DNA of 34,831 bases, taken from positions 1 to 34,831 of the forward strand of contig JAIXVE010000022.1 of assembly GCA_027483175.1 (NCBI GenBank), in the 5' to 3' direction. The notes under the pieces are model-generated. The model did no database searches, was not told where the DNA came from, and saw only the letters and a program-made list of their open reading frames with translations. Source of the DNA: Verrucomicrobiaceae bacterium (GTDB taxonomy: Bacteria > Verrucomicrobiota > Verrucomicrobiia > Verrucomicrobiales > V1-33). The stretch's first letter is position 1, and every line of letters starts with the position of its first letter. A program made the position numbers and the translations under genes. This document shows, in pieces, positions 9,301-15,418 of this stretch.

Positions 9301-9866
9301 GGGCGGTGGATGCGGTTGAGGAGGTCGCGACGGCGGGGTTGGGTGAGTTCGATGCCGCCGTTGCGGAGGGCGGTGACGAGGCCGGAGGCGGTGAGGTTGC
9401 CGAGGTTGTCAGTGCCGGAGAGGGCGGTGGCGAGATAGGCTTCCCACGAGATGAGGGCGGGGTCGAGTGTGGTGGGGAGGTCGGGCCGGGCGTCCGGGGT
9501 GATGCGCTGGTGATTGTAGGCCATGCCGAGGCGTTCGCGGAGGTAGGCGAGGGAGGCGGCGGGATCGGCGGAGTAATCGAGGAGGGCCTGGCGGTTCTGG
9601 ATCTCGCGGCGGCGCGGGTTTTCGTCCTGGAAGCGGTCGCTCCATTGTTTGAGGAGGGCGGTGAGTTCGGCCTTCTTGTTCTGATTCTGGAGGTGGAGGG
9701 CGTGGAAGTAGAAGTATTCGTCGGTGCCTGGGATGAGTTCGCGGAGGACGGCCTCGCGGTCGGCGGCGAGGGAGAATCGTTCGAGGAATCCGGTGTCGCC
9801 GGCGGCGGCGAGGAGAGGGAGGCTGCAGATGAGGAGGGGGGCGAGGAGCAGTGAGGGGCGGTGCAT
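3360..9866 (-). CDS. Giant secreted protein with macroglobulin-like beta domains, function unknown
   Basis: I chose the ATG at 9864-9866 because it starts a good signal peptide (MHRPSLLLAPLLICSLPLLAAAG). An ATG 57 bp upstream would bury it. The product has 2,168 residues. The layout by eye is as follows: helical N-terminus (~25-430); beta-rich part (~445-1060) with segments like alpha-2-macroglobulin MG domains (KLLVKVYEINTENV, then RGVWIIEFIGGGKSSRALV); an Ala/Pro/Met linker near 1060-1085; helical middle (~1180-1600); a beta segment near 1620 (VVYGCQVVVTNPASSRQKL) like the piPaG region of large bacterial macroglobulin relatives; a TPR-like helical part (~1780-1950); a charged linker; and a C-terminal beta-sandwich that looks like a carboxypeptidase-regulatory domain. 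No thioester motif (CxEQ) is visible, so covalent protease trapping is unlikely. No Shine-Dalgarno sequence is seen. It has its own terminator, and a beta-propeller gene lies 148 bp upstream on the same strand. The macroglobulin link is an inference. Confidence 0.8.
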   Translation of the reverse strand: MHRPSLLLAPLLICSLPLLAAAGDTGFLERFSLAADREAVLRELIPGTDEYFYFHALHLQNQNKKAELTALLKQWSDRFQDENPRRREIQNRQALLDYSADPAASLAYLRERLGMAYNHQRITPDARPDLPTTLDPALISWEAYLATALSGTDNLGNLTASGLVTALRNGGIELTQPRRRDLLNRIHRPDFPNLVKLVNDELGTPESAGFGEFPIHGKLTLAQLEELLQLRPALLQNSNFVTTWATRLRPAFGQDPARTPAVREAWLDRLESFTARLAPSFNSLKAHVLHHRLVHDLAKGVVDETRLLAYLQLPRPVDYVAQKYRESDVFKLPVDLNANFEPISGCAPIGNDEGLVRSLLLSVLANADSADKFAPWLNDRWLNAIHAEAKLLSGAPDAQKWVSLLSPESYQSLKDRVDLDFEPSLKQQWSPADEVSLDLFAKNVPKLLVKVYEINTENVHRSTGAQVNTDLNLDGLTANSEQTHDFADAPLLRKKRSFSFPELKGRRGVWIIEFIGGGKSSRALVRKGALRHLVTHDSDGTAIRVFDENLKPIEKSHALLGTRRFDAGDGGRILIPFSERPGDQPVILADGTGFTSLESINLAGESYELKAGFHVARESLLPGLTARLAIRPALLLNGRPTALGTLEKVRLTISSTTLDGIPATTTHDFGAKDKDGKPVGPQLAEDAESVIEFSVPDRLASLSFSMEAEVKSLSTGQPVKLAAADSIAVNGITLTDQTSDLHLTFADGRFSLEERGRTGEPRADREVVVNLQHHDFSPAKSFTLKTAADGTIQLGSLNGIATITARSATGVERTFSLPRTWASLPPVVNARAGDPVSISWRGPAEPAPGDVSVLELRNGVPVRDAATGVTVKGGLVTITGLTPGEYAVEMAPTLSATVVRVGEGTTVTGSLVSDVMTMELSNPAPLAVSAMIKGQTPPQGDQPKKDLLVFHIANAGVDTRVHVLASRFLPAFNAFTTLGNDHLPQPLAWTNAFRPSLYQSARTIGEEYRYVLERRGAKHFAGNLLPRPGLLLNPWAISDTATQRQDAAAGEDPKAMNAEQPAAAAAPAPMDAAAKKMEAQAGPMDPDLSFLGTPGAVAFNLKPDKDGNVIIDAATLGDRQMIRIVAINSDSTAQRDFTLPQQKLILRDLRLADGLDPKQHFSRQNRISLLEKDVPFAFKDALTATWQNIGHLGAAHSLLFNLSGNGTLAEFSWLLEWNTLTPEKKADLYSRYACHELHFFLARKDPDFFKRVIQPFLANKRDKTFMDHYLLGSDLSGFLSPWQYGRLNSVERVLLSRRIESEVPVARRHLKDWLDTQPKNPQRDAFLFETALNGRVLTTLTGIANGAVDSYWFDSGGLASDFSGGADRAKNVVTRFSRDQQSLRYMYTPSSAPGAPPTDGEAVDKLALTTRLRGEIAQDAKVSLYDLAVEEDSVVDVRELKEMNAPAPVGAARGVTLEKSAKSIERRRAGLAKAVRLYRQLDRTKEWAENNYYRLLIAQQLADLVKPNRFWQDYALWDGAQPFVSPHLAEATGSFTEMLLALAALDLPFPSDYKGGTTKRDNNSVTLTPNGKGILFHQEIRAAEDDKEGTQLLVSQNFYRHGDRYIEQAGEKSDKFVTTEFLTGVVYGCQVVVTNPASSRQKLDLLFQIPRGAIPVLQTQATKSLPVVLEPYHTGTYDFHFYFPVAGQFAHYPVHLSRNFKTAASAAPFTFNVVPRLTQADKASWEYVSQNSEPAEVIAFLEQNNLLALNLDLMAWRLKDPDFARKALALLRSRHIWHPTSWSYSLLHDIKDGVSDFLMHADGFLAQCGTFIDTPLVRIDPVHRHLYQHLEYSPLVNARAHQLGASRTILNDKLRAQFDALMKVLSYRPDLTEEDHLAAVYYLALQDRIEEAIARFASVDPARIAEKLQYDYLKAWLAICQADTATARTIATAHAADPVDHWKAKFTELASQLDEIEGKAAAAPKDDDRDATQDRLAAKEPAISVKIENKTVALDYRNLTEVTVNYYPMDLEFLFSANPFVTQDTSRFRMIRPNKSEKVMLPAGDHHVFALPAEFQSANVLVEITGAGLTKAEAAYANELDVQLSEGFGRLQVRHATDKRPLSKVYVKVFADVNGTPTFYKDGYTDLRGKFDYASLSTSDLDATTRFSILILSDTHGATVKEVQPPKR

Positions 9867-10014
9867 GGTGAGAGGCGGTGAGGTGATGGTGTGGAGGGGT
9901 GATGCCTTGAAGGGCGATGGCATGAGAGTACAGCGGACGGGGCCTCTGCCCAGTGGCGAGGTGTAAAGAAGTTGTCATGGCGGCGCTGCCGGTCGGAGCG
10001 CGGGCGGCCGGGGA

Positions 10015-11283
10015 TTACTTCTTCTTGAGGTCGTAGCAGAGGAGCGAGTTCTGGACGCGGATCCAGAGGTGGCCGCCGTCGACGACTGGGTGGGGCCATG
10101 ATGGGCCTTCGACGACGGCGAGTTTGAAGGAGCCGCGTTCCTGATAGGAAGCGGGTGAGCCGTCGATGAGAGCCATGGTGCCGTTCTGATAGCGGAAGTA
10201 GAGACGGCCGTCGGCCATGGTGATGGCGGCGGATTCCTTGCCGGTGCTGTGGCGTTCGCCGCCCCAGACGACCTTGCCGGTGGCGGCGTTGAGGCAGATA
10301 GGAAAGCCGTTGTTGTGGCCGGTGCCGGCGTAGATGTGGCCGTCGTGGAAGATCATGCCGCCGTGGTGGTTCTGGAAGGTTTTGGATTCGAGGAAGTAGA
10401 CCTCTTCGGCTTTGAGGCCTTGTTTGTCAGGAACGATGCGGAGGAGGGCGGCACCTGCGCCGTAGCCGGTGGAGACGAAGACGTGGTCGTCCCAGACGAG
10501 GGGTGTTGGGATGTTAGCGGTGCCGTTGTTGACGCGGCCGTAGTGCCAGAGGACTTTACCGGTTTCGGGGTCGATGCCGACGACGGCGCGGCCGACGAGT
10601 TGGACGTACTGGCGGCGACCGGCGGCATTGCTGATGACGACGCTGGAGTAGGCTGCGCCGTCGAGGCCGTTGTCGCCGAGCATGGGGGTGGGGGTTTTCC
10701 AGAGAGTTTTGCCAGTGCGGGTGTCGAGGGCGGCGAGGAGGGCGTTGCGGCCGCCGGGGGTGACGATGAGGCGGTCGCCGTCGGCCAGGGGGGATTCGCT
10801 CCAGCCCCAGCCTGACTCCATTTTGCCGCCGAAGTCATTTTCGAGATTACGCTGCCAGAGTTTCTTGCCGGTGGTGGCGTCGGCGGCGGTGATGTTTCCG
10901 CTGCGGTCGATGGCGAAGACGCGACCGTTGGAGATGGTTGGGGTGCCGTTGGGTTCGTCACCGCCTTCGCAGGTGGTGAGGGACCAGAGTTCGCGGTGGG
11001 TGGCGATGTCGACGGCGATGAGGGAGGTGCCGAGCTTGCCGTTCGTCGGGCGGCGGCGGCCCATCGTGTAGAGGCGGCCGTCGGCGATGGCGACGGAGGC
11101 CATGCCTTCGCCGAGGCCTTCGAGTTTCCATGCGAGCGGGGGCCCGTCCTTCGGCCATTCGCTGAGGAGGCCGGTGTCTTTTGAGATGCCGTCGCGCTGC
11201 GCGCCGCGCCATGTTGGCCAGTCGGCGGAGGCGATGATGAGGGAGGCGTGAAGGGTGGCGACGGCGGTGAGGAGGGGCTTCAT
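10015..11283 (-). CDS. Secreted PQQ-binding-like beta-propeller protein
   Basis: The protein has 422 residues from the ATG at 11281-11283. The frame stays open upstream but that part is Pro/Arg-rich and not protein-like. The N-terminus MKPLLTAVATLHASLIIASA is a signal peptide, followed by DWPTWRGAQRDGIS, the typical opening of the secreted 'WP.WRG' propeller family of Planctomycetota and Verrucomicrobiota. Repeated blades of the type (A/G).D..TGK.LW..... are visible (ADATTGKKLWQ, LDTRTGKTLWK, IDPETGKVLWH, LNAATGKVVWG), about seven or eight in all. The family resembles BamB and PQQ dehydrogenases, but I see no quinoprotein catalytic residues that I would trust. Its substrate is unknown. No Shine-Dalgarno sequence precedes the start. 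It is a paralogue of the propeller at 33620-34831. Confidence 0.88.
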   Translation of the reverse strand: MKPLLTAVATLHASLIIASADWPTWRGAQRDGISKDTGLLSEWPKDGPPLAWKLEGLGEGMASVAIADGRLYTMGRRRPTNGKLGTSLIAVDIATHRELWSLTTCEGGDEPNGTPTISNGRVFAIDRSGNITAADATTGKKLWQRNLENDFGGKMESGWGWSESPLADGDRLIVTPGGRNALLAALDTRTGKTLWKTPTPMLGDNGLDGAAYSSVVISNAAGRRQYVQLVGRAVVGIDPETGKVLWHYGRVNNGTANIPTPLVWDDHVFVSTGYGAGAALLRIVPDKQGLKAEEVYFLESKTFQNHHGGMIFHDGHIYAGTGHNNGFPICLNAATGKVVWGGERHSTGKESAAITMADGRLYFRYQNGTMALIDGSPASYQERGSFKLAVVEGPSWPHPVVDGGHLWIRVQNSLLCYDLKKK

Positions 11284-11345
11284 GGCGACGGGACGATAGC
11301 GTGGTCGCGGGCCGGGGACGAGGAAAAAGGCGGGGGGGGGAGGCG

Positions 11346-11505
11346 TCAGGCTTTCAGGTCTTCGGCGATGGTGGCGAATTGTTCGAGGGCGGCCTGGAGG
11401 TCTTCCATGATGCTTCAACCGCAATAGCAGGACATCTAGCTTGAGGAGTTCGCGGCGGATGGTTTCGCCAGCACCGCCTATGGAGAGTAGTTTGGAGAGG
11501 AGGGA
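11346..11505 (-). other. Possible relic of a small gene downstream of the Xre-type antitoxin
   Basis: Right after the antitoxin stop codon, in the same frame, the minus strand reads SLLSKLLSIGGAGETIRREL and LKLDVLLLRL. A second frame then opens as the 20-residue MEDLQAALEQFATIAEDLKA (11346-11408) and ends in TGA. Both pieces look like helices of a real protein, yet they lie in different frames with a stop between, as in a decayed gene. I cannot name the family. A RES-domain toxin, the usual partner of the antitoxin, is not recognisable. Confidence 0.3.
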
Positions 11506-11880
11506 TCAGGCAAATGCTCCGTGTCGTGTCTGATGGATCATTTCCCAAATGACGTCACGTTCTCCCTGCTGAATCAGTGTCCATGGTTTCCGTCCTGCGA
11601 ATCCTGGATTTGGCGTTTGCAGCCATGCGGGCAGGTCCTTGGCGGGGATGATTTCAAGCAAAGCCTTCACCAGACGAACTGCTTCGGTGACCTGCGGGCG
11701 GACAGAAACGGGAAACTCGTCCTGCTTTTCATAGGTGGCGAGAGAGCGTTCCGAGACCTTGGCAATCCCTGCAAACGTGCCACGGTTCAGACCGAGGGAT
11801 CGCCGCCATGAATACAGCGCGATGCCGCTCTCCCTGGCGCGCTGCCAGGTGACGGGTTTCTGGGTCAAGGTCTCGCCCAT
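11506..11880 (-). CDS. Xre/MbcA/ParS-type antitoxin (DUF2384) with N-terminal helix-turn-helix
   Basis: The protein has 124 residues. Residues ~15-60 form an Xre-like helix-turn-helix (SWRRSLGLNRGTFAGIAKV). The C-terminal half has the MbcA/ParS/Xre signature: a helix ending ..VRLVKALLEIIP, then DLPAWLQTPNPGFAGRKPW and the closing HGAFA, matching the family's W(L/M)..PNP.L.G..P..L......G...V...L.....G.(Y/F)A. Such antitoxins neutralise RES-domain NAD-degrading toxins and repress their own operon through the HTH. Here the toxin that normally follows is absent, and only degenerate sequence lies downstream. A 20-bp palindrome sits 40-59 bp before the start codon and is the likely operator. A weak purine stretch (AAAGAAAG) precedes the ATG. 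Base use is balanced, unlike the skewed neighbours. Confidence 0.85.
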   Translation of the reverse strand: MGETLTQKPVTWQRARESGIALYSWRRSLGLNRGTFAGIAKVSERSLATYEKQDEFPVSVRPQVTEAVRLVKALLEIIPAKDLPAWLQTPNPGFAGRKPWTLIQQGERDVIWEMIHQTRHGAFA

Positions 11881-11919
11881 GGGTCACTTTCTTTCATCCC
11901 GTGCAGATGTCCAAGCCAA

Positions 11920-11939
11920 ATCCTGCAAAATTGCAGGAT
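11920..11939. promoter_or_regulatory. Perfect 20-bp palindrome, likely operator of the Xre-type antitoxin
   Basis: ATCCTGCAA-AA-TTGCAGGAT has 9-bp arms around a 2-nt centre. It lies 40 bp upstream of the antitoxin start (11880), in the 167-bp space between that gene and the divergent UPF0175 gene. Size and place fit binding by a dimeric HTH autorepressor. The binding itself is inferred. Confidence 0.6.
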
Positions 11940-12010
11940 CTATTTGCCTGGCCATCGCACCTCACTCACGACATCAAACCGGCTGGCCGCGCTCCATTTG
12001 GAAGACGGGG

Positions 12011-12039
12011 TTGAACTTCAGTCACCTGGTCGCTACCAT
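12011..12039 (+). promoter_or_regulatory. Candidate sigma-70-like promoter of the UPF0175 gene
   Basis: TTGAAC (12011-12016) and TACCAT (12034-12039) match the consensus at four of six positions each and are 17 bp apart. Transcription would start near 12046, just before the ATG at 12048, which has no Shine-Dalgarno sequence. The mRNA may therefore be leaderless. Confidence 0.35.
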
Positions 12040-12047
12040 GACGAATC

Positions 12048-12302
12048 ATGAACTCAACCCTCAGTCTCGACATCCCTGCTGACGCTCTCGCTAGCGCACG
12101 CATGACGCTGGAGGATATCCGGCTTGAGCTGGCCATCCTGCTGTTCCGGCTGGATCGGTTGTCTCTGGGAAAGGCGGCGGAGTTTGCGCTGCTGCCTGTG
12201 GGGATGTTTCAGAATCACCTCGCGAGCCGAAAGGTGGGGCCTCATTACGATGTGGCTGATGCCCTTGAGGATGCCGCCACTCTTGCTGCTCTGCCTCGCT
12301 GA
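12048..12302 (+). CDS. UPF0175-family antitoxin-like protein
   Basis: The protein has 84 residues. It shows the UPF0175 pattern: an N-terminal LDIPADAL strand, then a helix ELAILLFRLDRLSLGKAAEFALLPVGMFQNHLASRKV, which corresponds to the family core LA..LY..G.LSLGKAAELAGLS...F...L. UPF0175 proteins are usually encoded directly before a DUF3368 PIN-like protein and are regarded as the antitoxins of that pair. That arrangement is kept here, as a DUF3368 remnant starts 6 bp after the stop codon. The C-terminal end (HYDVADALEDAATLAAL) resembles the acidic tail of the family. No Shine-Dalgarno sequence is visible. Composition is not G-skewed like the surrounding core genes. Confidence 0.8.
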   Translation: MNSTLSLDIPADALASARMTLEDIRLELAILLFRLDRLSLGKAAEFALLPVGMFQNHLASRKVGPHYDVADALEDAATLAALPR

Positions 12303-12736
12303 ACAATCATGATCGTCGTTGCGGATTCGGATGAACGACGAGGCCGTGAGGCGGCGAAGCGCCTTGGCATTACCTGCACCGGATTGGTTGGAGTGCTTCT
12401 TGAAGCCCGCAGGCGCGGCGCAGTCAATGATCCAGCGAGCCTCGCGCAAGAACTTAGAGGCGTCGCTGGATTCTGGATTGCGGACGAACTCATGGCCCTG
12501 CTTCGGTAACGAATGCAATGAGTTAGCATTAGGCTCATCGCGCTGACCGATGCCGGCAACTTACCCTCCCGGAGCACGGCGAGCCGGTCCTTGGTCGCGA
12601 CTTCGTCCAGGCGTTTCGGCAGGGCGGTGCGGGGAGTGATTATGTCGGGGCTGTTGTCTTCCTCGATGGGCAGTGCTGCCAGTGCTCGGCGGTGCTGGCG
12701 TTTGCTTTCAAGGATGCGGGCGAGGTCGAAGTTCAT
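12245..12736 (-). pseudogene. Possible remnant of a small conserved gene (N-terminal ~30 residues recognisable)
   Basis: From the ATG at 12734-12736 the minus strand reads MNFDLARILESKRQHRRALAALPIEE. This resembles short proteins that begin M.FDL..IL.SKR..RR.LAALP and are often found beside nucleotidyltransferase genes. That comparison is from memory. After residue ~26 the match is lost, and beyond residue ~75 the frame runs antisense through the DUF3368 remnant, so the rest is probably not coding. I read it as the start of a decayed gene in the toxin-antitoxin scrap region. Confidence 0.3.
12309..12509 (+). pseudogene. DUF3368 PIN-like toxin, C-terminal half only
   Basis: The frame gives 66 residues starting MIVVADSDERRGREAAKRLG, followed by ITCTGLVGVLLEARRRGAV and GVAGFWIADELMALLR. 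This matches the second half of DUF3368 proteins (..(V/L).DD..(A/G)R..A..LGL...GT.GVL..A...G.I...........GFW(I/L)S). Family members are about 150 residues long. The first half, with the N-terminal Asp of the PIN active site and the middle acidic residue, is missing, and no trace of it lies before the ATG. An in-frame deletion close to the UPF0175 stop is the simplest account. The remaining piece keeps the D-S-D-E cluster but should not be an active nuclease alone. It could still be translated, being 6 bp from the upstream stop. Confidence 0.7.
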
Positions 12737-13027
12737 GGCGGTCAATCGGTGAGGGATTGTTGCTCAAAGTTCTGCCATGCGCCAGCGAGGTGAAATCTGC
12801 CCGGGGGTGAAGGTTGAAGCGGTATTGTGCCGCTTGGGATCGGCAGCGGAGATGGTGTCCTTGGGTGAAAAGGCGGTTGGTTCCTGATTCGGAGAGGTAA
12901 GCGGCGGGAGGCGGCTTCCCCTTTGGTTTTGTCTGGCTGAGGGGGGCATGGGGGAGAATAGCGGGGAATGGGGGAGGGGGTGAAATTTGCCGTCGCGGGG
13001 GGAGGTGGGATGGTGGAGGGGGGAGGG

Positions 13028-15415
13028 ATGAAGAGAGTTGTGCTGCTGAGTTTTTTGAGTGTGTCCCTTGGGTTGGGGAGGGTGGTGGTTGGGCAGGAAG
13101 TGGTGAGGGTGGGGGAGGGGTCGTATGCTGGGGGGCCGCCGGTGGGGAAGATGGTGGATGGGAAGACGAAGGTGGATGCTGTGGTGGAGACGGAGGGGCG
13201 GCGGGTGTATCTGGTGGAGGATGGGGGTCGGGCGGTGCCGAGCAACAAGTGGTATCAGAATCTGTTATTGAAGCAGTACGGGACGGGGATGTGGGCGATG
13301 CCGCATCGGGTGGATGCGACGAAGGAGGGGATCGAGATTTTCCATTCGACGAGTTACAGTGGGGATGGGGTGCGGGCGCTGACGGAGTATCCGCTGGTGG
13401 TGGGAGGTGAGGGGTTCGGGCCGGTGGATTCGCGGGTGAAGGGATGGGGTGACTGGTCGGTGGCGTTCCGGAGTTATGAGAGTGAGGGTCGGTGGGTGGA
13501 TGTGACGTTAGGAGAGGGGATGCCGACGGTGTGGTGCGAGTTCCGTGGGGTGGTGCCGCGGTTGTGGGCGGGCGGGCATGGTGGTGGGGGGAGTCGGGCC
13601 GAGCGGGTGCCGGGGTGGTTCGGGGTGGATGGGAAGCCGGTGACCTTGCCGGTGAAGGGGGCGGCGCTGGGGATGCGGCATGAGGGGAGGTGTTATGGGA
13701 TTTCTGCGCCTGAGGGGACGGAGTTTGCGATGGGGGCGGACGGGCGGGTGGCGGTGACGTTTGCGGGGGAGGGCGGGTATCTGGTGATATCGATGCTGCC
13801 TGCGGAGAAGGATTTTGCGGTTAGTCATGTGTGGGCGTATGCGGTGCCGCGGGACACGCGATTGGATTGGGAATATGACAGGGAGGCTGGGCGGTTGCGG
13901 ACTGAGTGGGTGGTGGAGACGGCGCCGTTGAAGCCGGGTGCGAAGGGAGTGATTCAGGGATTTCTGCCGCATCAGTGGCGGGACAACGGAGAGCCGCTGG
14001 AATTGGGCGGGCCGGAGTTCGGGACGATTCGCGGGGTGATGAAGTGCGGGGCGGGCGAGCGGTTCCGGATGAGCCATGCGTTCCGGGGCGTGCTGCCGGG
14101 GTTGCCGGCGGTGGGGGAGATGGGCGGGGCGGCGGAGCGGGTGTCGGGGCTGCTGCGCGAGCATTTTGCGGAGACGAAGAAGCCGTTAGGGACGGACACG
14201 TACTGGGGCGGGAAGGATCTGCAGCGGTATGCGCAGGCGGCGCTGGTGGCGGCGGAGGCTGGTGATGGATCGAGGGGTGCGATTGAGAGCCGGTTGAAGG
14301 AATCGCTGAGTGACTGGCTGAGTTACAAGCCGGGGGAGCCGTCGCGGTATTTTGCGTGGTATCCGCGGCGGAAGGGGTTGGTGGGGTTCAATGCGGCGTA
14401 TGGGTCCGAGCATTTCACGGACACGCATTTTCATCAGGGGTATTTTGTGCATGCGGCGGCGGTGCTGAGCCAGCTGGATGCGGGGTTTGCGGCGGCGTAC
14501 GGGGAGATGGCGGCGCTGGTGGCGAAGAACTATGCGAACTGGGATCGTGGGGATGAGCGGTTTCCGAGACTGCGGACCTTTGATGTGTGGCGCGGGCACA
14601 GTTATGCGGACGGGAACGGGTTTCCGGAGGGGAACAATCAGGAATCGACGGGCGAGGCGGTGAACAGCTGGGCGGCGCTGATATTGCTAGGCGAGGCGCT
14701 GGGGGATGAGAAGATGACGGCGGCCGGGGTGATGGGGTATGTGTTTGAGAGTCGGGCGGCGGAGGAATACTGGTTTGATCCGCATGGGGACGTGTTTCCG
14801 GCGGCGTATGAGCATGATGCGTGCGGGATGATCTGGAGCGGGAGTATTGTGTGGGGGACGTGGTTTACGGCTAGTCCGTCGTGGATTTACGGGATTCAGT
14901 GGGTGCCGTCGGGTCCGCAGCTGTCGTTTTTCGGGCGGGAGCCAGGGTTAGTGGAGCGCGTTTATGGCGGGTATGAGCGGGAGCAGGAAGCGTTTGAGGT
15001 TAAGGAGACGGCGCGGAGGAAAGAGTACCGGAGACAACCGGTGACGACGGCGGCGCTGGGCGGGGAACTGGCGAGTTATCACCTTGGGTTCCGGATGCAT
15101 GGGGATGCGGCGAAAGTGGTGAAGGAGTTAGATGTCTTGTGGAATGAGCCGGGGGACAAGGTGGCGCACAACGAGTGGATGGCGTCGGTGCACTGGCAGG
15201 CGACGGCGTTGAAGACGCTAGGGCGGGTGGACTGGCGGTGTCACGGGACGAGTCCGGTGTCGATGGTGTATGGGCATCCGGAGACGGGCGTGCGGACGAT
15301 GGTGGCGTGGAATCCCGGGGCGGCGGCACGGACGGTGAAGTTCTTCGAGGGGAAGAAAGAGATCGGGGAATTGAGTGTGCCGCCGCGGTCGATGGGTAGT
15401 GGAGTGGTGCGGTGA
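13028..15415 (+). CDS. Secreted GH81 endo-beta-1,3-glucanase
   Basis: The protein has 795 residues. I chose the ATG at 13028 because it has a GGAGG element 7 bp upstream and opens a signal peptide (MKRVVLLSFLSVSLGLGRVVVG). An upstream in-frame ATG lacks both. GH81 enzymes hydrolyse beta-1,3-glucans such as laminarin, curdlan and pachyman by inversion. The N-terminal beta-sandwich carries VPSNKWYQNLLL and GMWAMPHRV. The catalytic barrel has FTDTHFHQGYFVHAAAV, with D465 in the family's DxHFHxG motif, then FDVWRGHSYADG and GNNQESTGEAVNSW, with E539 and E543 as the conserved glutamate pair spaced by four. Length and spacing fit the family. It converges on a sulfatase with only 3 bp between the stop codons. 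Third positions are dominated by G. Export points to breakdown of external glucan. Confidence 0.92.
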   Translation: MKRVVLLSFLSVSLGLGRVVVGQEVVRVGEGSYAGGPPVGKMVDGKTKVDAVVETEGRRVYLVEDGGRAVPSNKWYQNLLLKQYGTGMWAMPHRVDATKEGIEIFHSTSYSGDGVRALTEYPLVVGGEGFGPVDSRVKGWGDWSVAFRSYESEGRWVDVTLGEGMPTVWCEFRGVVPRLWAGGHGGGGSRAERVPGWFGVDGKPVTLPVKGAALGMRHEGRCYGISAPEGTEFAMGADGRVAVTFAGEGGYLVISMLPAEKDFAVSHVWAYAVPRDTRLDWEYDREAGRLRTEWVVETAPLKPGAKGVIQGFLPHQWRDNGEPLELGGPEFGTIRGVMKCGAGERFRMSHAFRGVLPGLPAVGEMGGAAERVSGLLREHFAETKKPLGTDTYWGGKDLQRYAQAALVAAEAGDGSRGAIESRLKESLSDWLSYKPGEPSRYFAWYPRRKGLVGFNAAYGSEHFTDTHFHQGYFVHAAAVLSQLDAGFAAAYGEMAALVAKNYANWDRGDERFPRLRTFDVWRGHSYADGNGFPEGNNQESTGEAVNSWAALILLGEALGDEKMTAAGVMGYVFESRAAEEYWFDPHGDVFPAAYEHDACGMIWSGSIVWGTWFTASPSWIYGIQWVPSGPQLSFFGREPGLVERVYGGYEREQEAFEVKETARRKEYRRQPVTTAALGGELASYHLGFRMHGDAAKVVKELDVLWNEPGDKVAHNEWMASVHWQATALKTLGRVDWRCHGTSPVSMVYGHPETGVRTMVAWNPGAAARTVKFFEGKKEIGELSVPPRSMGSGVVR

Positions 15416-15418
15416 GGG

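Noticed and set aside
3360..9866. Classical thioester-type alpha-2-macroglobulin
   Set aside because: No CxEQ motif is present, and the domain order with large helical blocks does not fit. Only the MG-like resemblance is retained.
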